Assembly: GCF_000691165.1 (NCBI RefSeq)
Contig: NZ_ASJD01000004.1
Location: forward strand, 124,001-188,000
Reading direction: 5' to 3'
Source of the DNA: Bacillus safensis FO-36b
Lineage (GTDB): Bacteria; Bacillota; Bacilli; Bacillales; Bacillaceae
Length of the DNA: 64,000 nt
Program-made: the position numbers and the translations under genes
In this document: positions 27,361 to 37,176 of the stretch, one piece after another
Numbering within the stretch: the first letter of the stretch is position 1
Layout of the letters: every line of letters begins with the position of its first letter
The notes under the pieces: model-generated
Seen by the model: only the letters and a program-made list of their open reading frames with translations
What the model was told of the DNA's origin: nothing
Database searches by the model: none

Positions 27361-28221
27361 TTATCCATTTAAAATGGTCCCGCCATTCACATGCAGCATT
27401 TGTCCATTCATATAAGATGAGTCTTCGCTCGCTAAAAATAAATAACTTGGCGCAAGCTCTACTGGCTCACCAGGACGTTCCATTGGGACATCTCCGCCAA
27501 ATTCAGAGACTTCTTTTTCCGTAAAGGTTGAGGGAATCAGCGGTGTCCAAATAGGACCGGGAGCTACTCCATTCACTCTAATCCCTTGTTTAATGAGCGA
27601 TAAAGATAATGATCTCGTAAAGGTGACGACCGCCCCTTTTGTGGATGAATAATCGATCAATGTTTCATGCCCTTTATAGGCGGTGACAGAGGCTGTATTA
27701 ATGATACTGCTTCCTTTTTTTAAATGAGGAAGAACAGCCTTTGTTAAATAAAACATGGCAAAAATATTCGTTTGAAACGTCCGAAGAAGCTGATGCGAGG
27801 TAATTTGCTCAATGCTTTTTTGTGGATGCTGTTCCCCGGCGTTATTCACCAAAATATCAATGGAACCGAAGGCATCTTTTGTTTTTTTGACGACCTCATT
27901 AGAAAAAGCCTCATCCCCTAAATCACCTGCAATTAAGATGACACGGCCTCCCGCTTTCTCAATATAGTCCTTCGTCTCCTCGGCATCACGATGTTCACTT
28001 AAGTAAACAATGGCGACATTGGCACCTTCCTTCGCAAATAAAACAGAGACTGCTCTTCCAATCCCGCTGTCTCCACCTGTCACAATGGCTGTTTTTCCTG
28101 CTAACTTTTTATTCTGCACCTCACGATCAAAGACAGGTCTAGGGTTCATTTTATATTCAAGACCCGGACGTTCATTTTGGTGCTGAGGCGGTAATGTTTT
28201 CTTCGGCTGCTTTGTTGACAC
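27361..28221 (-). CDS. yhxC: short-chain dehydrogenase/reductase YhxC
   Basis: A 286-residue NAD(P)-dependent SDR of the extended-N-terminus group common in Bacillus. Cofactor motif TGGDSGIGRAVSVLF is near residue 49, NNAG near 127 (NNAGEQHPQ), catalytic Ser in INTASVTAYKGH, and YSSTKGA with the catalytic Tyr and Lys near 193. The C-terminus HVNGGTILNG is typical. The N-terminal PPQHQNERPGLEYKMNPRP stretch marks the YhxC/YdaD/GsiB-associated stress type. The substrate is unknown. GTG 28221 is the start, with GGAAGGAGTGG upstream. Confidence 0.9.
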   Translation of the reverse strand: MSTKQPKKTLPPQHQNERPGLEYKMNPRPVFDREVQNKKLAGKTAIVTGGDSGIGRAVSVLFAKEGANVAIVYLSEHRDAEETKDYIEKAGGRVILIAGDLGDEAFSNEVVKKTKDAFGSIDILVNNAGEQHPQKSIEQITSHQLLRTFQTNIFAMFYLTKAVLPHLKKGSSIINTASVTAYKGHETLIDYSSTKGAVVTFTRSLSLSLIKQGIRVNGVAPGPIWTPLIPSTFTEKEVSEFGGDVPMERPGEPVELAPSYLFLASEDSSYMNGQMLHVNGGTILNG

Positions 28222-28362
28222 GTTAGTCCACTCCTTCCTTTTATCTTGTTTATTTTTATGTGCTGGCTGCTTTTTTATGTATGACGCCCCTGTTTCCTTT
28301 CAGATGTATGATTTTCAGCATTGTGGAAAAATTATACACAACAAATCATTGGAGGCGACAAC

Positions 28363-29895
28363 ATGGAACAAGAACATAAAGGAATGGAACAGGCAAAATC
28401 GTTATGGCTGGCGGATAGTCAGAAGCATTCTTTTCCTGCTGTCAGTGAAGATCTCACAGCAGATGTGATCATTGTCGGCGGCGGTATTACCGGTATCGCT
28501 GCGGCGTTTGAAATGACAGAGCGAGGACTAGATGTGATCATCATTGATGCCGAACAATTGCTGCAAGGCACGACCGGACACACAACGGCTAAAATCACCT
28601 CACAGCATGATGTGTACTATTATGAGCTGATTCAACAAATTGGGATGCCAAAAGCACGTTTGTATGTAGAAGCAAATGAGAAAGCAAAAGACCTCATTCA
28701 AGCTCGTATCAAAGAGCACGACATCGATTGTCAGCTAGAGATAAAAGATGCTTACCTTTATACAAAGGAAGAAAGCGGTGTAAAAAAGTTAAAGAAGGAA
28801 TTAGATGCCTACAAACAGCTTGGTATTGACCGGGAATGGAAAACAAAGCTTCCTTTTGACGCTGACATTAAAGCAGCCCTTGCGATGACCAATCAGGCAC
28901 AGTTTCATCCCCTTCATTATCTCAATGCGCTAATCGACAAGCTCCTAGAGCGAGGTGTACGTATCTTTGAACAAACAACCGCTGTTGATGTAAAAGAAGG
29001 GAACCGCCCTGCTGTCGTCACAAAAAGCGGATATCATCTGACAGGGCGCTATGTCATTTCATGCTCACACTTTCCTTTTTATGATGGAAAAGGACTTTAT
29101 TTCACCCGTATTCATCCAGAGCAATCCTATGTCGTAGCAGCTAAAACAACCAAACCACTCACAGACGGAATGTACCTAGGAATTGACCAGCCTGCTCACT
29201 CTTTAAGAACGGCAGAATGGGACGGAGAAGAAGTAGTCCTCATCGGAGGAGAAGGCCATAAAACAGGACAAGGCGGAGATGAATCCGCTCACTATGAAGG
29301 ACTAGAAACGTTTGGAGACGCCACCCTTGGAATAGAAGAAGTGCTGTATCGCTGGTCAACCCACGATATGGTCACAATGGATCAAATCCCTTACATTGGC
29401 CGCCTGACCAAACACCACCAGAATATCTTTGTAGCAACCGGCTTTAGAAAATGGGGCATGACCACAAGCCACGTCGCAGCCACTCTTATCGGTGATTTAA
29501 TTGAAGGAAAATCGAATCCATACGAATTAATCTTTACGCCATCAAGACCTGTTACTGACTCTTTCGTCAAAGATTTCGTTAAAGAAAATGCCAATGTCGC
29601 TGCCAAGCTGATCAGTGGTAAATTCAAACGAACTGATCAAACAATCGATGATTTAAAACCAGGCGAGGGCGGCATTATCTCGTATGAACATAAAAAGTGC
29701 GGCGCCTATAAATCAGAGGATGGGAATGTCTTTCTAGTCGATACAACATGTACTCACCTAGGCTGTGAAGTGGCTTGGAATAATAGTGACCGCACTTGGG
29801 ATTGCCCGTGTCACGGTTCACGTTTTTCCATTACTGGAGAAGTAGTAGAAGGCCCTGCTAAAAAACCACTAAAAAGGTCATATAAAGAACAGTAA
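28363..29895 (+). CDS. yhfW: FAD oxidoreductase with C-terminal Rieske domain, YhfW
   Basis: A 510-residue two-domain redox protein. The N-terminal DAO-type FAD domain has the dinucleotide motif VIIVGGGITGIAAAFEM near residue 33 and GTTGHTTAKITSQHDV near 75. The last 90 residues form a Rieske 2Fe-2S domain with CTHLGC and CPCHGSRFS supplying two Cys and two His ligands. The substrate is unknown. I chose ATG 28363 behind TTGGAGGCG; the longer frame would add 14 residues without an RBS. The order yhxC-yhfW-hemAT follows B. subtilis. Confidence 0.9.
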   Translation: MEQEHKGMEQAKSLWLADSQKHSFPAVSEDLTADVIIVGGGITGIAAAFEMTERGLDVIIIDAEQLLQGTTGHTTAKITSQHDVYYYELIQQIGMPKARLYVEANEKAKDLIQARIKEHDIDCQLEIKDAYLYTKEESGVKKLKKELDAYKQLGIDREWKTKLPFDADIKAALAMTNQAQFHPLHYLNALIDKLLERGVRIFEQTTAVDVKEGNRPAVVTKSGYHLTGRYVISCSHFPFYDGKGLYFTRIHPEQSYVVAAKTTKPLTDGMYLGIDQPAHSLRTAEWDGEEVVLIGGEGHKTGQGGDESAHYEGLETFGDATLGIEEVLYRWSTHDMVTMDQIPYIGRLTKHHQNIFVATGFRKWGMTTSHVAATLIGDLIEGKSNPYELIFTPSRPVTDSFVKDFVKENANVAAKLISGKFKRTDQTIDDLKPGEGGIISYEHKKCGAYKSEDGNVFLVDTTCTHLGCEVAWNNSDRTWDCPCHGSRFSITGEVVEGPAKKPLKRSYKEQ

Positions 29896-29915
29896 AATTT
29901 CACTCGTCCCCCCTT

Positions 29916-29940
29916 TAAAAAATCCAATATTATCCGATAA
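29916..29940 (+). promoter_or_regulatory. possible sigma-D promoter for hemAT
   Basis: TAAA (29916-29919) and TCCGATAA (29933-29940) resemble the motility sigma-D elements TAAA and GCCGATAT. The spacer of 13 is slightly short, so this is only a candidate, supported by the chemotaxis function of the gene. Confidence 0.35.
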
Positions 29941-29987
29941 AAAACATAAAGTCTGATATTTTTGATGATTATGGGGGGACAAACACA

Positions 29988-31283
29988 TTGTTATTTAAAA
30001 AAGAACCGAAAAGAAAAAACACTGCTTTTTTCACACAGCAGGATGATGGGATAAAACGAATCAACTTCTCGAACAATACGGACATCGCGAAACAAATCAA
30101 AATGATTGACCTGACGCAGCATGACCTATTGATATTAAAGCAGCTCAATCCAATTGTTCAGGATGATATTGCACATATTGTTGATAAGTTTTATAAAAAT
30201 TTAGAAGTCGAGTCTTCCTTGATGCATATCATTCAAGACAATAGTTCTGTCGATCGTTTGAAAAAAACACTCCGCATTCATATTAGCGAAATGTTTGCAG
30301 GCGTGATTGACGAAGCCTATGTGGCAAAACGCATTAAAATTGCGCAAGTTCATTTACGGATTGGACTCCAGCCTAAATGGTACATGGCAGCATTCCAAGA
30401 CCTTCTGCTATCAATTATGGATTTATTCGCTAACCATATCCAAGATTTCAAAGAATATCAGACAGCGGTCAAAGCGACGACGAAAATTTTAAATTTAGAG
30501 CAGCAGCTTGTCCTAGATACATTCCAAAATGAATATTCTAAAATTCGTGATGAAGCAGAAGAGCAGCAGCAAGAGCTTCATACAAAAATCACAGAGACTT
30601 CAAATTCGCTTGCTTCGCTCTTCTCAAACACAACAAGTGCGGTCGACAAGCTTGTCTCAAAATCGGATGAGATGGCGGACATGTCACAAGCTGGAACACA
30701 AATTTCAGCACAGGTCGAAGAAAAATCAATCGGCGGTAAAAAAGAATTAGAAATTCAGCAAACACAAATGAATCAGATTGATGGCAGCATGACGAAGATT
30801 GAAACAGAAATTAAGCGTCTTGAGGAAATCGCCAAACAAATTGAACAAATCTTTGGGATTGTCACAGGCATTGCAGAGCAGACGAACTTGTTATCTTTAA
30901 ATGCTTCAATCGAATCTGCACGAGCAGGAGAACATGGAAAAGGCTTTGCTGTCGTTGCAAACGAGGTGCGCAAATTATCAGAGGACACAAAGAAAACGGT
31001 TTCAACTGTATCTGAACTTGTCAACAATACCAATTCACAAATCGCCATTGTCTCTCAGCACATTGCGGACGTGAATTTACTTGTGACAGACAGTAAAGAA
31101 AAAATGACACAAATCAATTCACTCTTCGATGATATCGTCAGCAGCATGAACTTAAGCAAAAACCAAAACGGAAAAATTGAAATTGACCTTCAGACTTTCC
31201 TTAACGAATTGAAGGAAGTCAAACAAACGGTGTCTCAAGTCGCAAGCTCCGTCGAATCCTTAACAAGCCTGACAAATCGCTAA
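29988..31283 (+). CDS. hemAT: HemAT, heme-based aerotaxis transducer
   Basis: A 431-residue soluble chemoreceptor for oxygen. Residues 1-175 are a globin-coupled sensor domain with the proximal heme histidine in [15 protein letters not shown] (His122) and the distal-side tyrosine in DKFYKNL (Tyr69). The C-terminal half is a methyl-accepting signalling domain whose hairpin tip reads [22 protein letters not shown], followed by [18 protein letters not shown], which binds CheA/CheW. There is no transmembrane helix. The start is TTG 29988 with GGGGGG upstream. Place between yhfW and yhfR is as in B. subtilis. Confidence 0.95.
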   Translation: MLFKKEPKRKNTAFFTQQDDGIKRINFSNNTDIAKQIKMIDLTQHDLLILKQLNPIVQDDIAHIVDKFYKNLEVESSLMHIIQDNSSVDRLKKTLRIHISEMFAGVIDEAYVAKRIKIAQVHLRIGLQPKWYMAAFQDLLLSIMDLFANHIQDFKEYQTAVKATTKILNLEQQLVLDTFQNEYSKIRDEAEEQQQELHTKITETSNSLASLFSNTTSAVDKLVSKSDEMADMSQAGTQISAQVEEKSIGGKKELEIQQTQMNQIDGSMTKIETEIKRLEEIAKQIEQIFGIVTGIAEQTNLLSLNASIESARAGEHGKGFAVVANEVRKLSEDTKKTVSTVSELVNNTNSQIAIVSQHIADVNLLVTDSKEKMTQINSLFDDIVSSMNLSKNQNGKIEIDLQTFLNELKEVKQTVSQVASSVESLTSLTNR

Positions 31284-31344
31284 TACAGTCTTTTTTCTTC
31301 TGCTTTAGTATAATAGAAGAAAAGATAGAAAAGGCGGGATTTGA

Positions 31345-31929
31345 TTGACAACAATTTGCCTAGTCAGACACGGGGAAACAGATTGGAATGCAGCGAAACG
31401 AATTCAAGGACGAACAGATATCCCTTTAAACGACACAGGTAAATGGCAGGCTGAACAAACTGGACTTTACTTAAAGGATGTCCATTGGGATGTTGTCATT
31501 TCCAGTCCACTAACAAGGGCAAAAGAAACGGCACACTTGATTTTAAATCATGTCCATGCTCCACTTGTCATCATGGATGATTTTATAGAACGAGATTATG
31601 GTGACGCTGAAGGCATGTCGTTTGAGGAGCGTCAGAAGCTGTTTCCAGATAAACAGTATCCAAATATGGAACCAATTGAGACGATTCAAAACCGAATGCT
31701 AGAAGGTATTGAGAAAGTCAGAGCCGCCTATCCAGATCAACATGTCCTGATCGTGGCTCACGGAGCTGCTATCCATGCTTTACTCACCACTTTGGCAGAT
31801 GAACATATGGGTCTACAGAACACGAGACTTGTTAATGCTTGCTTAAATTATGTGGAATGGTCAGATGGTAAATGGAAGGTCCGTGATTACAACGTGGTCA
31901 GCCATTTAACTCAATCCGCCCCTTCTTAA
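31345..31929 (+). CDS. yhfR: histidine phosphatase superfamily protein YhfR
   Basis: A 194-residue member of the phosphoglycerate mutase/histidine phosphatase family. The phosphorylated histidine lies in the RHGETDWN motif at residues 8-15; the second arginine and histidine are in SSPLTRAKETA and LIVAHGAAIHAL, and the acid residue in ERDYGDAEG. The substrate is unknown. It starts at TTG 31345 (GGCGGGATTTGA upstream). It has its own terminator before the aprE promoter region. Confidence 0.88.
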   Translation: MTTICLVRHGETDWNAAKRIQGRTDIPLNDTGKWQAEQTGLYLKDVHWDVVISSPLTRAKETAHLILNHVHAPLVIMDDFIERDYGDAEGMSFEERQKLFPDKQYPNMEPIETIQNRMLEGIEKVRAAYPDQHVLIVAHGAAIHALLTTLADEHMGLQNTRLVNACLNYVEWSDGKWKVRDYNVVSHLTQSAPS

Positions 31930-31960
31930 AGAGCCTGTTATCTTAGCAGGTTCTTTTTTA
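31929..31960 (+). terminator. terminator of yhfR
   Basis: GAGCCTG / CAGGTTC stem with a nine-base loop and TTTTTTA tail. Confidence 0.8.
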
Positions 31961-32310
31961 TGGCAAAAACAATGATAAAATAATATTTTTTTATATCGAA
32001 ATTCGAAATAGATGCTAGACGATTCTACCTATTTTATGGCTTTTCGGGTATCGAATATTTAACCGGAAATGGATCATGAGAAAAAAAGCACACTCCCTTT
32101 TTAATAGAACATCGCTGAAATGATAGAATAAACATATTTTACCACCAGTTCCAAGTGACTTAATTCCCCAATTTTCGCTAGGACTTTCACAAAAATTCGG
32201 GTCTACTCTTATTTGCCTACTTCCCTTAAACTGAATATACAGAATAATCAAACGGTTCATTCTTATAGACTACGGATGATTATTCTGAAATAAGAAAAAA
32301 GGGATGTGGA
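31961..32310 (+). promoter_or_regulatory. aprE upstream control region
   Basis: This 350-base gene-free stretch holds the aprE promoter and presumed repressor sites. By alignment to the B. subtilis aprE promoter as I remember it, -35 is TACTCT (32204-32209), spacer 17, -10 TAAACT (32227-32232), with transcription starting near 32239. A competing reading is TTGCCT (32213-32218), spacer 17, TATACA (32236-32241). AATAATATT at 31979-31987 fits the ScoC site RATAnTATY about 260 bases upstream of the start. A leader hairpin follows at 32240-32287. Confidence 0.6.
32240..32287 (+). promoter_or_regulatory. 5' leader hairpin of aprE mRNA
   Basis: CAGAATAATC (32240-32249) and GATTATTCTG (32278-32287) form a perfect 10-bp stem at the predicted 5' end of the transcript. 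The B. subtilis aprE leader has the same CAGAATAATC arm and is known for great mRNA stability; the same role is inferred here. Confidence 0.7.
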
Positions 32311-33462
32311 ATGTGCGTGAAAAAGAAAAATGTGATGACAAGTGTTTTATTGGCTGTCCCTCTTCTGTTTTCAGCAGGGTTTGGAGGATCCATGGCAAAT
32401 GCCGAAACGGTCTCCAAAACAGATAGTGAAAAAAGCTATATTGTTGGTTTTAAAGCCTCTGCCACCACAAACAGCTCTAAGAAACAAGCTGTCATTCAAA
32501 ATGGTGGAAAACTAGAAAAACAATACCGCCTCATTAATGCTGCACAAGTGAAAATGTCCGAACAAGCCGCCAAGAAACTTGAACATGACCCTAGCATTGC
32601 TTACGTAGAAGAAGACCATAAAGCAGAAGCATATGCACAAACCGTCCCTTATGGAATCCCTCAAATCAAAGCTCCAGCTGTACACGCTCAAGGTTATAAA
32701 GGTGCTAATGTCAAAGTAGCTGTCCTTGATACTGGAATCCACGCTGCACACCCTGACTTAAATGTTGCAGGCGGTGCGAGCTTCGTCCCTTCAGAGCCAA
32801 ATGCCACCCAAGACTTTCAATCACATGGAACTCACGTAGCAGGAACCATTGCTGCCCTTGATAACACAATTGGTGTTCTTGGGGTCGCTCCAAGCGCTTC
32901 CCTATATGCTGTGAAAGTATTAGACCGTAATGGCGACGGACAATACAGCTGGATTATTAGCGGTATTGAATGGGCTGTAGCGAATAACATGGATGTCATC
33001 AATATGAGCTTAGGCGGACCAAACGGCTCCACAGCGCTTAAAAATGCTGTTGACACAGCGAATAACCGCGGAGTAGTTGTCGTTGCCGCAGCAGGAAATT
33101 CAGGTTCATTTGGCTCTACTAGCACCGTTGGCTATCCAGCAAAATACGATTCTACAATTGCTGTTGCCAATGTAAACAGTAACAATGTCAGAAACTCATC
33201 TTCTAGCGCAGGTCCTGAATTAGATGTTTCTGCACCTGGTACTTCTATTTTAAGTACGGTGCCAAGCAGTGGATACACTTCTTATACTGGAACATCTATG
33301 GCGTCTCCTCATGTAGCAGGAGCAGCAGCGCTTATCCTTTCTAAGTATCCGAATCTATCAACTTCTCAGGTTCGCCAGCGCTTAGAAAACACGGCAACAC
33401 CGCTTGGTGACTCATTCTATTACGGAAAAGGGTTAATCAACGTTCAAGCGGCTTCTAACTAA
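32311..33462 (+). CDS. aprE: subtilisin-type alkaline serine protease (extracellular)
   Basis: A 383-residue preproenzyme. The signal peptide is residues 1-31 (ends MANA), the I9 propeptide foldase about 32-108, and the 275-residue mature protease begins [12 protein letters not shown]. Catalytic triad: Asp140 (AVLDTG, mature 32), His172 (SHGTHVAG, mature 64) and Ser329 (GTSMASPH, mature 221); the oxyanion Asn lies in AAAGNSGS. It matches the B. pumilus subtilisin I know almost residue for residue. It is secreted by Sec, processed by a signal peptidase such as SipV and folded with PrsA, both encoded in this window. ATG 32311 follows AAAAAAGGGATGTGG. Expression is expected at entry to stationary phase, repressed by ScoC (59866-60486) and AbrB. 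Confidence 0.98.
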   Translation: MCVKKKNVMTSVLLAVPLLFSAGFGGSMANAETVSKTDSEKSYIVGFKASATTNSSKKQAVIQNGGKLEKQYRLINAAQVKMSEQAAKKLEHDPSIAYVEEDHKAEAYAQTVPYGIPQIKAPAVHAQGYKGANVKVAVLDTGIHAAHPDLNVAGGASFVPSEPNATQDFQSHGTHVAGTIAALDNTIGVLGVAPSASLYAVKVLDRNGDGQYSWIISGIEWAVANNMDVINMSLGGPNGSTALKNAVDTANNRGVVVVAAAGNSGSFGSTSTVGYPAKYDSTIAVANVNSNNVRNSSSSAGPELDVSAPGTSILSTVPSSGYTSYTGTSMASPHVAGAAALILSKYPNLSTSQVRQRLENTATPLGDSFYYGKGLINVQAASN

Positions 33463-33478
33463 TCCAAATGTGATAATA

Positions 33479-33508
33479 AAAATCCGGCTGATCCAGCCGG
33501 ATTTTATT
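33479..33508. terminator. bidirectional terminator between aprE and yhfN
   Basis: Perfect 10-bp stem AATCCGGCTG / CAGCCGGATT with a three-base loop, TTTATTTATT on the plus side and TTTTTAT on the minus side. Confidence 0.9.
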
Positions 33509-34794
33509 TATTCCTGCTTTTTCGGCGTTTTCTCTTTTTCCGCTGCTTTTTCCATATCCATAATTCTTTCCATCATGGTCGGGTGTCCATAGCGGAAAAT
33601 CTTCACTAGAAATGGTGGATTCACCTGGGAGAGCCCTGATTTTGCAAGCTTTTGAAAAGACGTTACGCCTGCATTCCCGTCTTTTGTCATGTTCACCGCA
33701 TATTCGTCGGCTGCCCGTTCTTGATGCCTTGACACTGCATTTGTAAAAGGTGAAGCTGCAAATGACAGCATGGAAACGATGATTAAAAGAAGCGGAAGAG
33801 CGGCGATGTCGTTAGACACCTTGAGTCGAAATGAGGCTGCTCCTTTTTGATAAAGATAAAAATAAAGACGGTCGATTACAAAAAATCCGGCCAGTGACAG
33901 CACTAAATATCCTGCTAACCCAATATAGACATGTTTCATGACGTAATGTCCCATTTCATGCGCCATGATAAATAAAATTTCGCGGTCTTTCAGCTTTTGC
34001 AGTGTTGTATCCCATAAAACAATACGCTTATTTTCACCTATTCCTGTGACATAAGCGTTCATCGTATTCGTTTTTTCAGACATATTGACCTCGTATACAT
34101 GATCTGCCGGAATATGCGCTTTGTCTGCCAGCGTTAATATCTTCTTCTCTAGGGCTTGATCCTTTAGTGGATAAAAATTGTTATATAACGGATCAATGAC
34201 GACCGGCTGTATAAAGAAGAGAAACAGCGTAACTGGGACTGTCAAACACCACGCATACAGCCACCAGCGCTTTCTTCTCTTTTGAATCAGCCAAAAGAAC
34301 ACAATAGCACAAAGGGCAAGGAGCGGATATTGAATCCAAAAATCCAGTGTTTGATCTTTCAACCAGCTTGCCGTACTTTGTGAAGATACTCCGTAGTGTA
34401 AAGACAGCTGATAGCCAATCCATTTAATTGGGAATGAAATGATCATTGTTAAAAGTGACAGCACAAACACATACACAAGTTTGCTTAAAAACTTGAAACG
34501 GGCTGCTGCCAAGCTCCAGTCTGCTATTTTCCGTGAAAACCCTGAAATGAGCAAAAGAAAAAAGACATACCAATCTAATGGGATGGTTATGAAATACAGC
34601 AGGTTCCGTATGTTCGAGAAATTCTCACTGATCACAAGCTCATGGCTTGTCATAAAAGTATGCGGATCTGCACTTGTCTCTTTTATACTTTCAGGTACCG
34701 ATGAATCCCCCATTAGAAACAAATACGAATAAATAAAAAGACCGTACAATATGTATGCTACCGTTACAAGAGCTATCCATTTACGTACTCGCAC
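33508..34794 (-). CDS. yhfN: M48 family membrane metalloprotease YhfN (Ste24-like)
   Basis: A 428-residue polytopic membrane protease. Five to seven hydrophobic segments surround the zinc motif FIMAHEMGHYVMKH near residue 280 (HExxH), with a downstream glutamate in RQ-type ERAADEYAVNM near 360. This layout equals the CAAX protease Ste24/ZmpSte24. The substrate in Bacillus is unknown; membrane protein quality control is plausible. GTG 34794 follows AAAGGAGG. It is convergent with aprE and divergent from yhfM, as in B. subtilis. Confidence 0.9.
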   Translation of the reverse strand: MRVRKWIALVTVAYILYGLFIYSYLFLMGDSSVPESIKETSADPHTFMTSHELVISENFSNIRNLLYFITIPLDWYVFFLLLISGFSRKIADWSLAAARFKFLSKLVYVFVLSLLTMIISFPIKWIGYQLSLHYGVSSQSTASWLKDQTLDFWIQYPLLALCAIVFFWLIQKRRKRWWLYAWCLTVPVTLFLFFIQPVVIDPLYNNFYPLKDQALEKKILTLADKAHIPADHVYEVNMSEKTNTMNAYVTGIGENKRIVLWDTTLQKLKDREILFIMAHEMGHYVMKHVYIGLAGYLVLSLAGFFVIDRLYFYLYQKGAASFRLKVSNDIAALPLLLIIVSMLSFAASPFTNAVSRHQERAADEYAVNMTKDGNAGVTSFQKLAKSGLSQVNPPFLVKIFRYGHPTMMERIMDMEKAAEKEKTPKKQE

Positions 34795-34971
34795 AGGTCA
34801 GCCTCCTTTCCATCCCTCTCTCTATTCTAGTCGCGCATTTTTTCGTTTAGAACCTGTCTCATGTGGCTCCATCATAGCATGCCCCATCTGAAAAAGCTTT
34901 CGCGAAAAAAATGATTATGCGGCTCAAAAATCGGAGAAGCTACATGTAAAACAGTAAGTTGGAGGATCAAA

Positions 34972-35379
34972 ATGAAGAAAATCCTTGCAGGAGTTGTGAT
35001 TTTTGGACTTTTATTAATCACTTTCTTTTATGTGTTCAGCCGGACGAGCGAAATCTTTGATGAGAATCGAGCAGAAAAATTGCTGCTCTCACCTGCGAAT
35101 GAATCAATCTCTTATGAAATAGATGATAAGGACACAGCAGAAGATTTAATTGAAGAATTAAATAAAGGCAAACAAACAAGCAATCATCTCAAGAAAAATT
35201 TAAAAAAGCCTGATTATATCGCCAAGGTGATGTTCGGACGAACAAACGGCACCACCTTCCAGCTTTGGACCAACCGATCACAGGTCGTTTTTTTAGTTGA
35301 TGGAACGTTTTATGAACTGAATCAAAAACAGTCGAATTCTTTTCAGAGACAGTTAAAAGAAGCCATTCAAAAGAGCTAA
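34972..35379 (+). CDS. yhfM: YhfM-like secreted or membrane-anchored protein
   Basis: A 135-residue protein with an N-terminal hydrophobic segment (residues 4-22, ILAGVVIFGLLLITFFYVF) lacking a clear cleavage site or lipobox, so probably a membrane anchor. A small outer domain rich in Lys/Asn follows, with TFQLWTNRSQVVFLVDGTFYEL near the end. I recognise no catalytic motif. Place and size agree with B. subtilis YhfM. RBS TTGGAGGATC precedes ATG 34972. The function is unknown. Confidence 0.72.
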   Translation: MKKILAGVVIFGLLLITFFYVFSRTSEIFDENRAEKLLLSPANESISYEIDDKDTAEDLIEELNKGKQTSNHLKKNLKKPDYIAKVMFGRTNGTTFQLWTNRSQVVFLVDGTFYELNQKQSNSFQRQLKEAIQKS

Positions 35380-35419
35380 AATGTCTTTGAGAGAAAACCT
35401 TGAAGTGCGGGGATTTGTA

Positions 35420-35453
35420 AGGGAGCCTCCTCATCAGAGACTCCCTTTTTTTA
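35420..35453 (+). terminator. terminator of yhfM
   Basis: GGGAG...CTCCC imperfect stem (35421-35445) followed by a seven-T run. Confidence 0.75.
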
Positions 35454-37004
35454 TTTACTTTCTTCTGCTTGATACTTTTCTCTTAGCGCTCTTCTTAAAA
35501 TTTTACCTGTTGTGTTTTTAGGAATATCATCTATGAAATGGATCGTTTGGGGCTGCTTATATTTTGCTAAATAGCGTGAACAATGTGTGATGATGTCTTC
35601 TTGATTGATGTGAGCATGTTTCTTAGGGGAAATGTAACAGACGACTGCCTCTCCTGTGTTTGGGTCTGGCACACCGATGACAACGGCTTCTGCTACACCT
35701 TCATGTTGATAGAGTACTTCTTCTACTTCTCTTGGATAAACATTATAACCGCCAACAAGAATCATATCCTTTTTCCGATCGACAATGTAAATATATCCGT
35801 CTTCATCTCTTCTCGCCAAATCGCCAGTATACAGCCAGCCGTCTCTTAGTGCAGCTTCCGTATCTTCTGGCATTTGATAATAGCCTTTCATGATGTTTGG
35901 CCCTTTTGCTATCAGCTCTCCGACTTCATTAGGACCGACTTCTTCTCCAAGTTCATTCACAATTTTATTCTTCACATTCATAATGTCAGTTCCGACAGAA
36001 CCCGGTTTTCTTTTTCCGTCAAGAGGATTGAATGCAGTCACTGGAGATGCCTCTGATAACCCATAGCCCTCAAGGACCGTAACTCCGAACTTTTTCTCAA
36101 AGCCATGCAGTAAGGCAACAGGCATTGAGGCACCGCCTGATATACAGATCCTCACAGATGACATCGCTTCATTATGCCCCTCCTGTCGGTACAAATAGTT
36201 ATACATGGTGGGCACACCAACAAATAGCGTTGGCTTCTCTTTTTCCATCATGCGCAAAAGCTCTGACGGGCTGAAATGCGGCAAGACATAAATCGTCGCA
36301 CCATGAATCAACGGCGCATTCATACAGACTGTTAAACAAAATACATGGAACATTGGCAAAGCGGCAATGACCTTGTCCTTTTTATCAATCGATAAATACT
36401 CAGCGACATCTCTGGCATTTGAATAAAGGTTGAAATGAGTCAGCATGGCACCTTTTGGTTTTCCTGTCGTGCCAGATGTAAATAAAATAACAGCGGTATC
36501 ATCTGGCTGAATGGAAGGGTGTACGTTTTCATTCGCAGCACCTGTCACAAGCTTTCCAAAGAAAACAAGCCGATCAGATACTTCCTTGAAGCTTGATCTG
36601 CACGCCGCTTCATTTTCTGCACAAATAATGACTCTTTCAATGGAAGGAAGCTGCTCATACACCTGCTCGTACACTGGCAGAAGCTGTTCAGGCGCAACAA
36701 TACCTTTAACATCACCTGTGATGAGCATATATCCAATTTCACTAGGTGTGTATGTTGGGTTAATAGGCACAACGACAAGCCCTGCCTTTAATGCGCCAAA
36801 AAAAGAAATGACGAAATGCGGTGAATTTCCTAAAATAAGCGCGATATGATCCCCGGCTTGAAACCCTTCGCTCACTAATCCATCTGCAAAACGCTCGATA
36901 CTTGTCATCAGCTCTCGATAGGTCCACTTCTTTCCTTCAAAGATCAATGCGATATTTTCTCCCTTCGTCATCGCCGTCTGCTGAAGATTTTTGATCAAAT
37001 CCAT
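35451..37004 (-). CDS. lcfB: long-chain acyl-CoA synthetase LcfB
   Basis: A 517-residue AMP-forming ligase that activates fatty acids to acyl-CoA for beta-oxidation. The P-loop [20 protein letters not shown] is near residue 170, [16 protein letters not shown] near 305, the hinge [27 protein letters not shown] near 390, and the catalytic lysine in [14 protein letters not shown] at the end. Length and neighbours match B. subtilis LcfB (YhfL). A perfect 18-bp palindrome of the FadR type lies 28 bases upstream of the start, predicting derepression by long-chain acyl-CoA. Confidence 0.95.
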   Translation of the reverse strand: MDLIKNLQQTAMTKGENIALIFEGKKWTYRELMTSIERFADGLVSEGFQAGDHIALILGNSPHFVISFFGALKAGLVVVPINPTYTPSEIGYMLITGDVKGIVAPEQLLPVYEQVYEQLPSIERVIICAENEAACRSSFKEVSDRLVFFGKLVTGAANENVHPSIQPDDTAVILFTSGTTGKPKGAMLTHFNLYSNARDVAEYLSIDKKDKVIAALPMFHVFCLTVCMNAPLIHGATIYVLPHFSPSELLRMMEKEKPTLFVGVPTMYNYLYRQEGHNEAMSSVRICISGGASMPVALLHGFEKKFGVTVLEGYGLSEASPVTAFNPLDGKRKPGSVGTDIMNVKNKIVNELGEEVGPNEVGELIAKGPNIMKGYYQMPEDTEAALRDGWLYTGDLARRDEDGYIYIVDRKKDMILVGGYNVYPREVEEVLYQHEGVAEAVVIGVPDPNTGEAVVCYISPKKHAHINQEDIITHCSRYLAKYKQPQTIHFIDDIPKNTTGKILRRALREKYQAEESK

Positions 37005-37031
37005 TCTCCCACCCCTTACATGTCATCAATG

Positions 37032-37049
37032 AATGAATGGCCATTCATT
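37032..37049. promoter_or_regulatory. FadR (YsiA) operator of lcfB
   Basis: AATGAATGGCCATTCATT is a perfect 18-bp palindrome. It matches the FadR pattern TGAATGAnTAnTCATTCA in both arms, differing only in the GGCC centre. It lies directly upstream of a fatty-acid degradation gene. Confidence 0.82.
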
Positions 37050-37138
37050 TTATGGCCGAACATTCCTCCTTTCTATTATAATCGACAATCGAAAAAATCC
37101 ACAAGATCAAATGTAAATCGCTTTCATTTCCTTCAATC

Positions 37139-37171
37139 AAAAAAGCACTGCTATGCCTAGCAGTGCTTTCC
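37139..37171 (-). terminator. terminator of yhfI-lplJ
   Basis: Perfect 12-bp stem AAAGCACTGCTA / TAGCAGTGCTTT with a four-base loop and TTTTTTG on the minus strand. Confidence 0.92.
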
Positions 37172-37176
37172 CGCGA

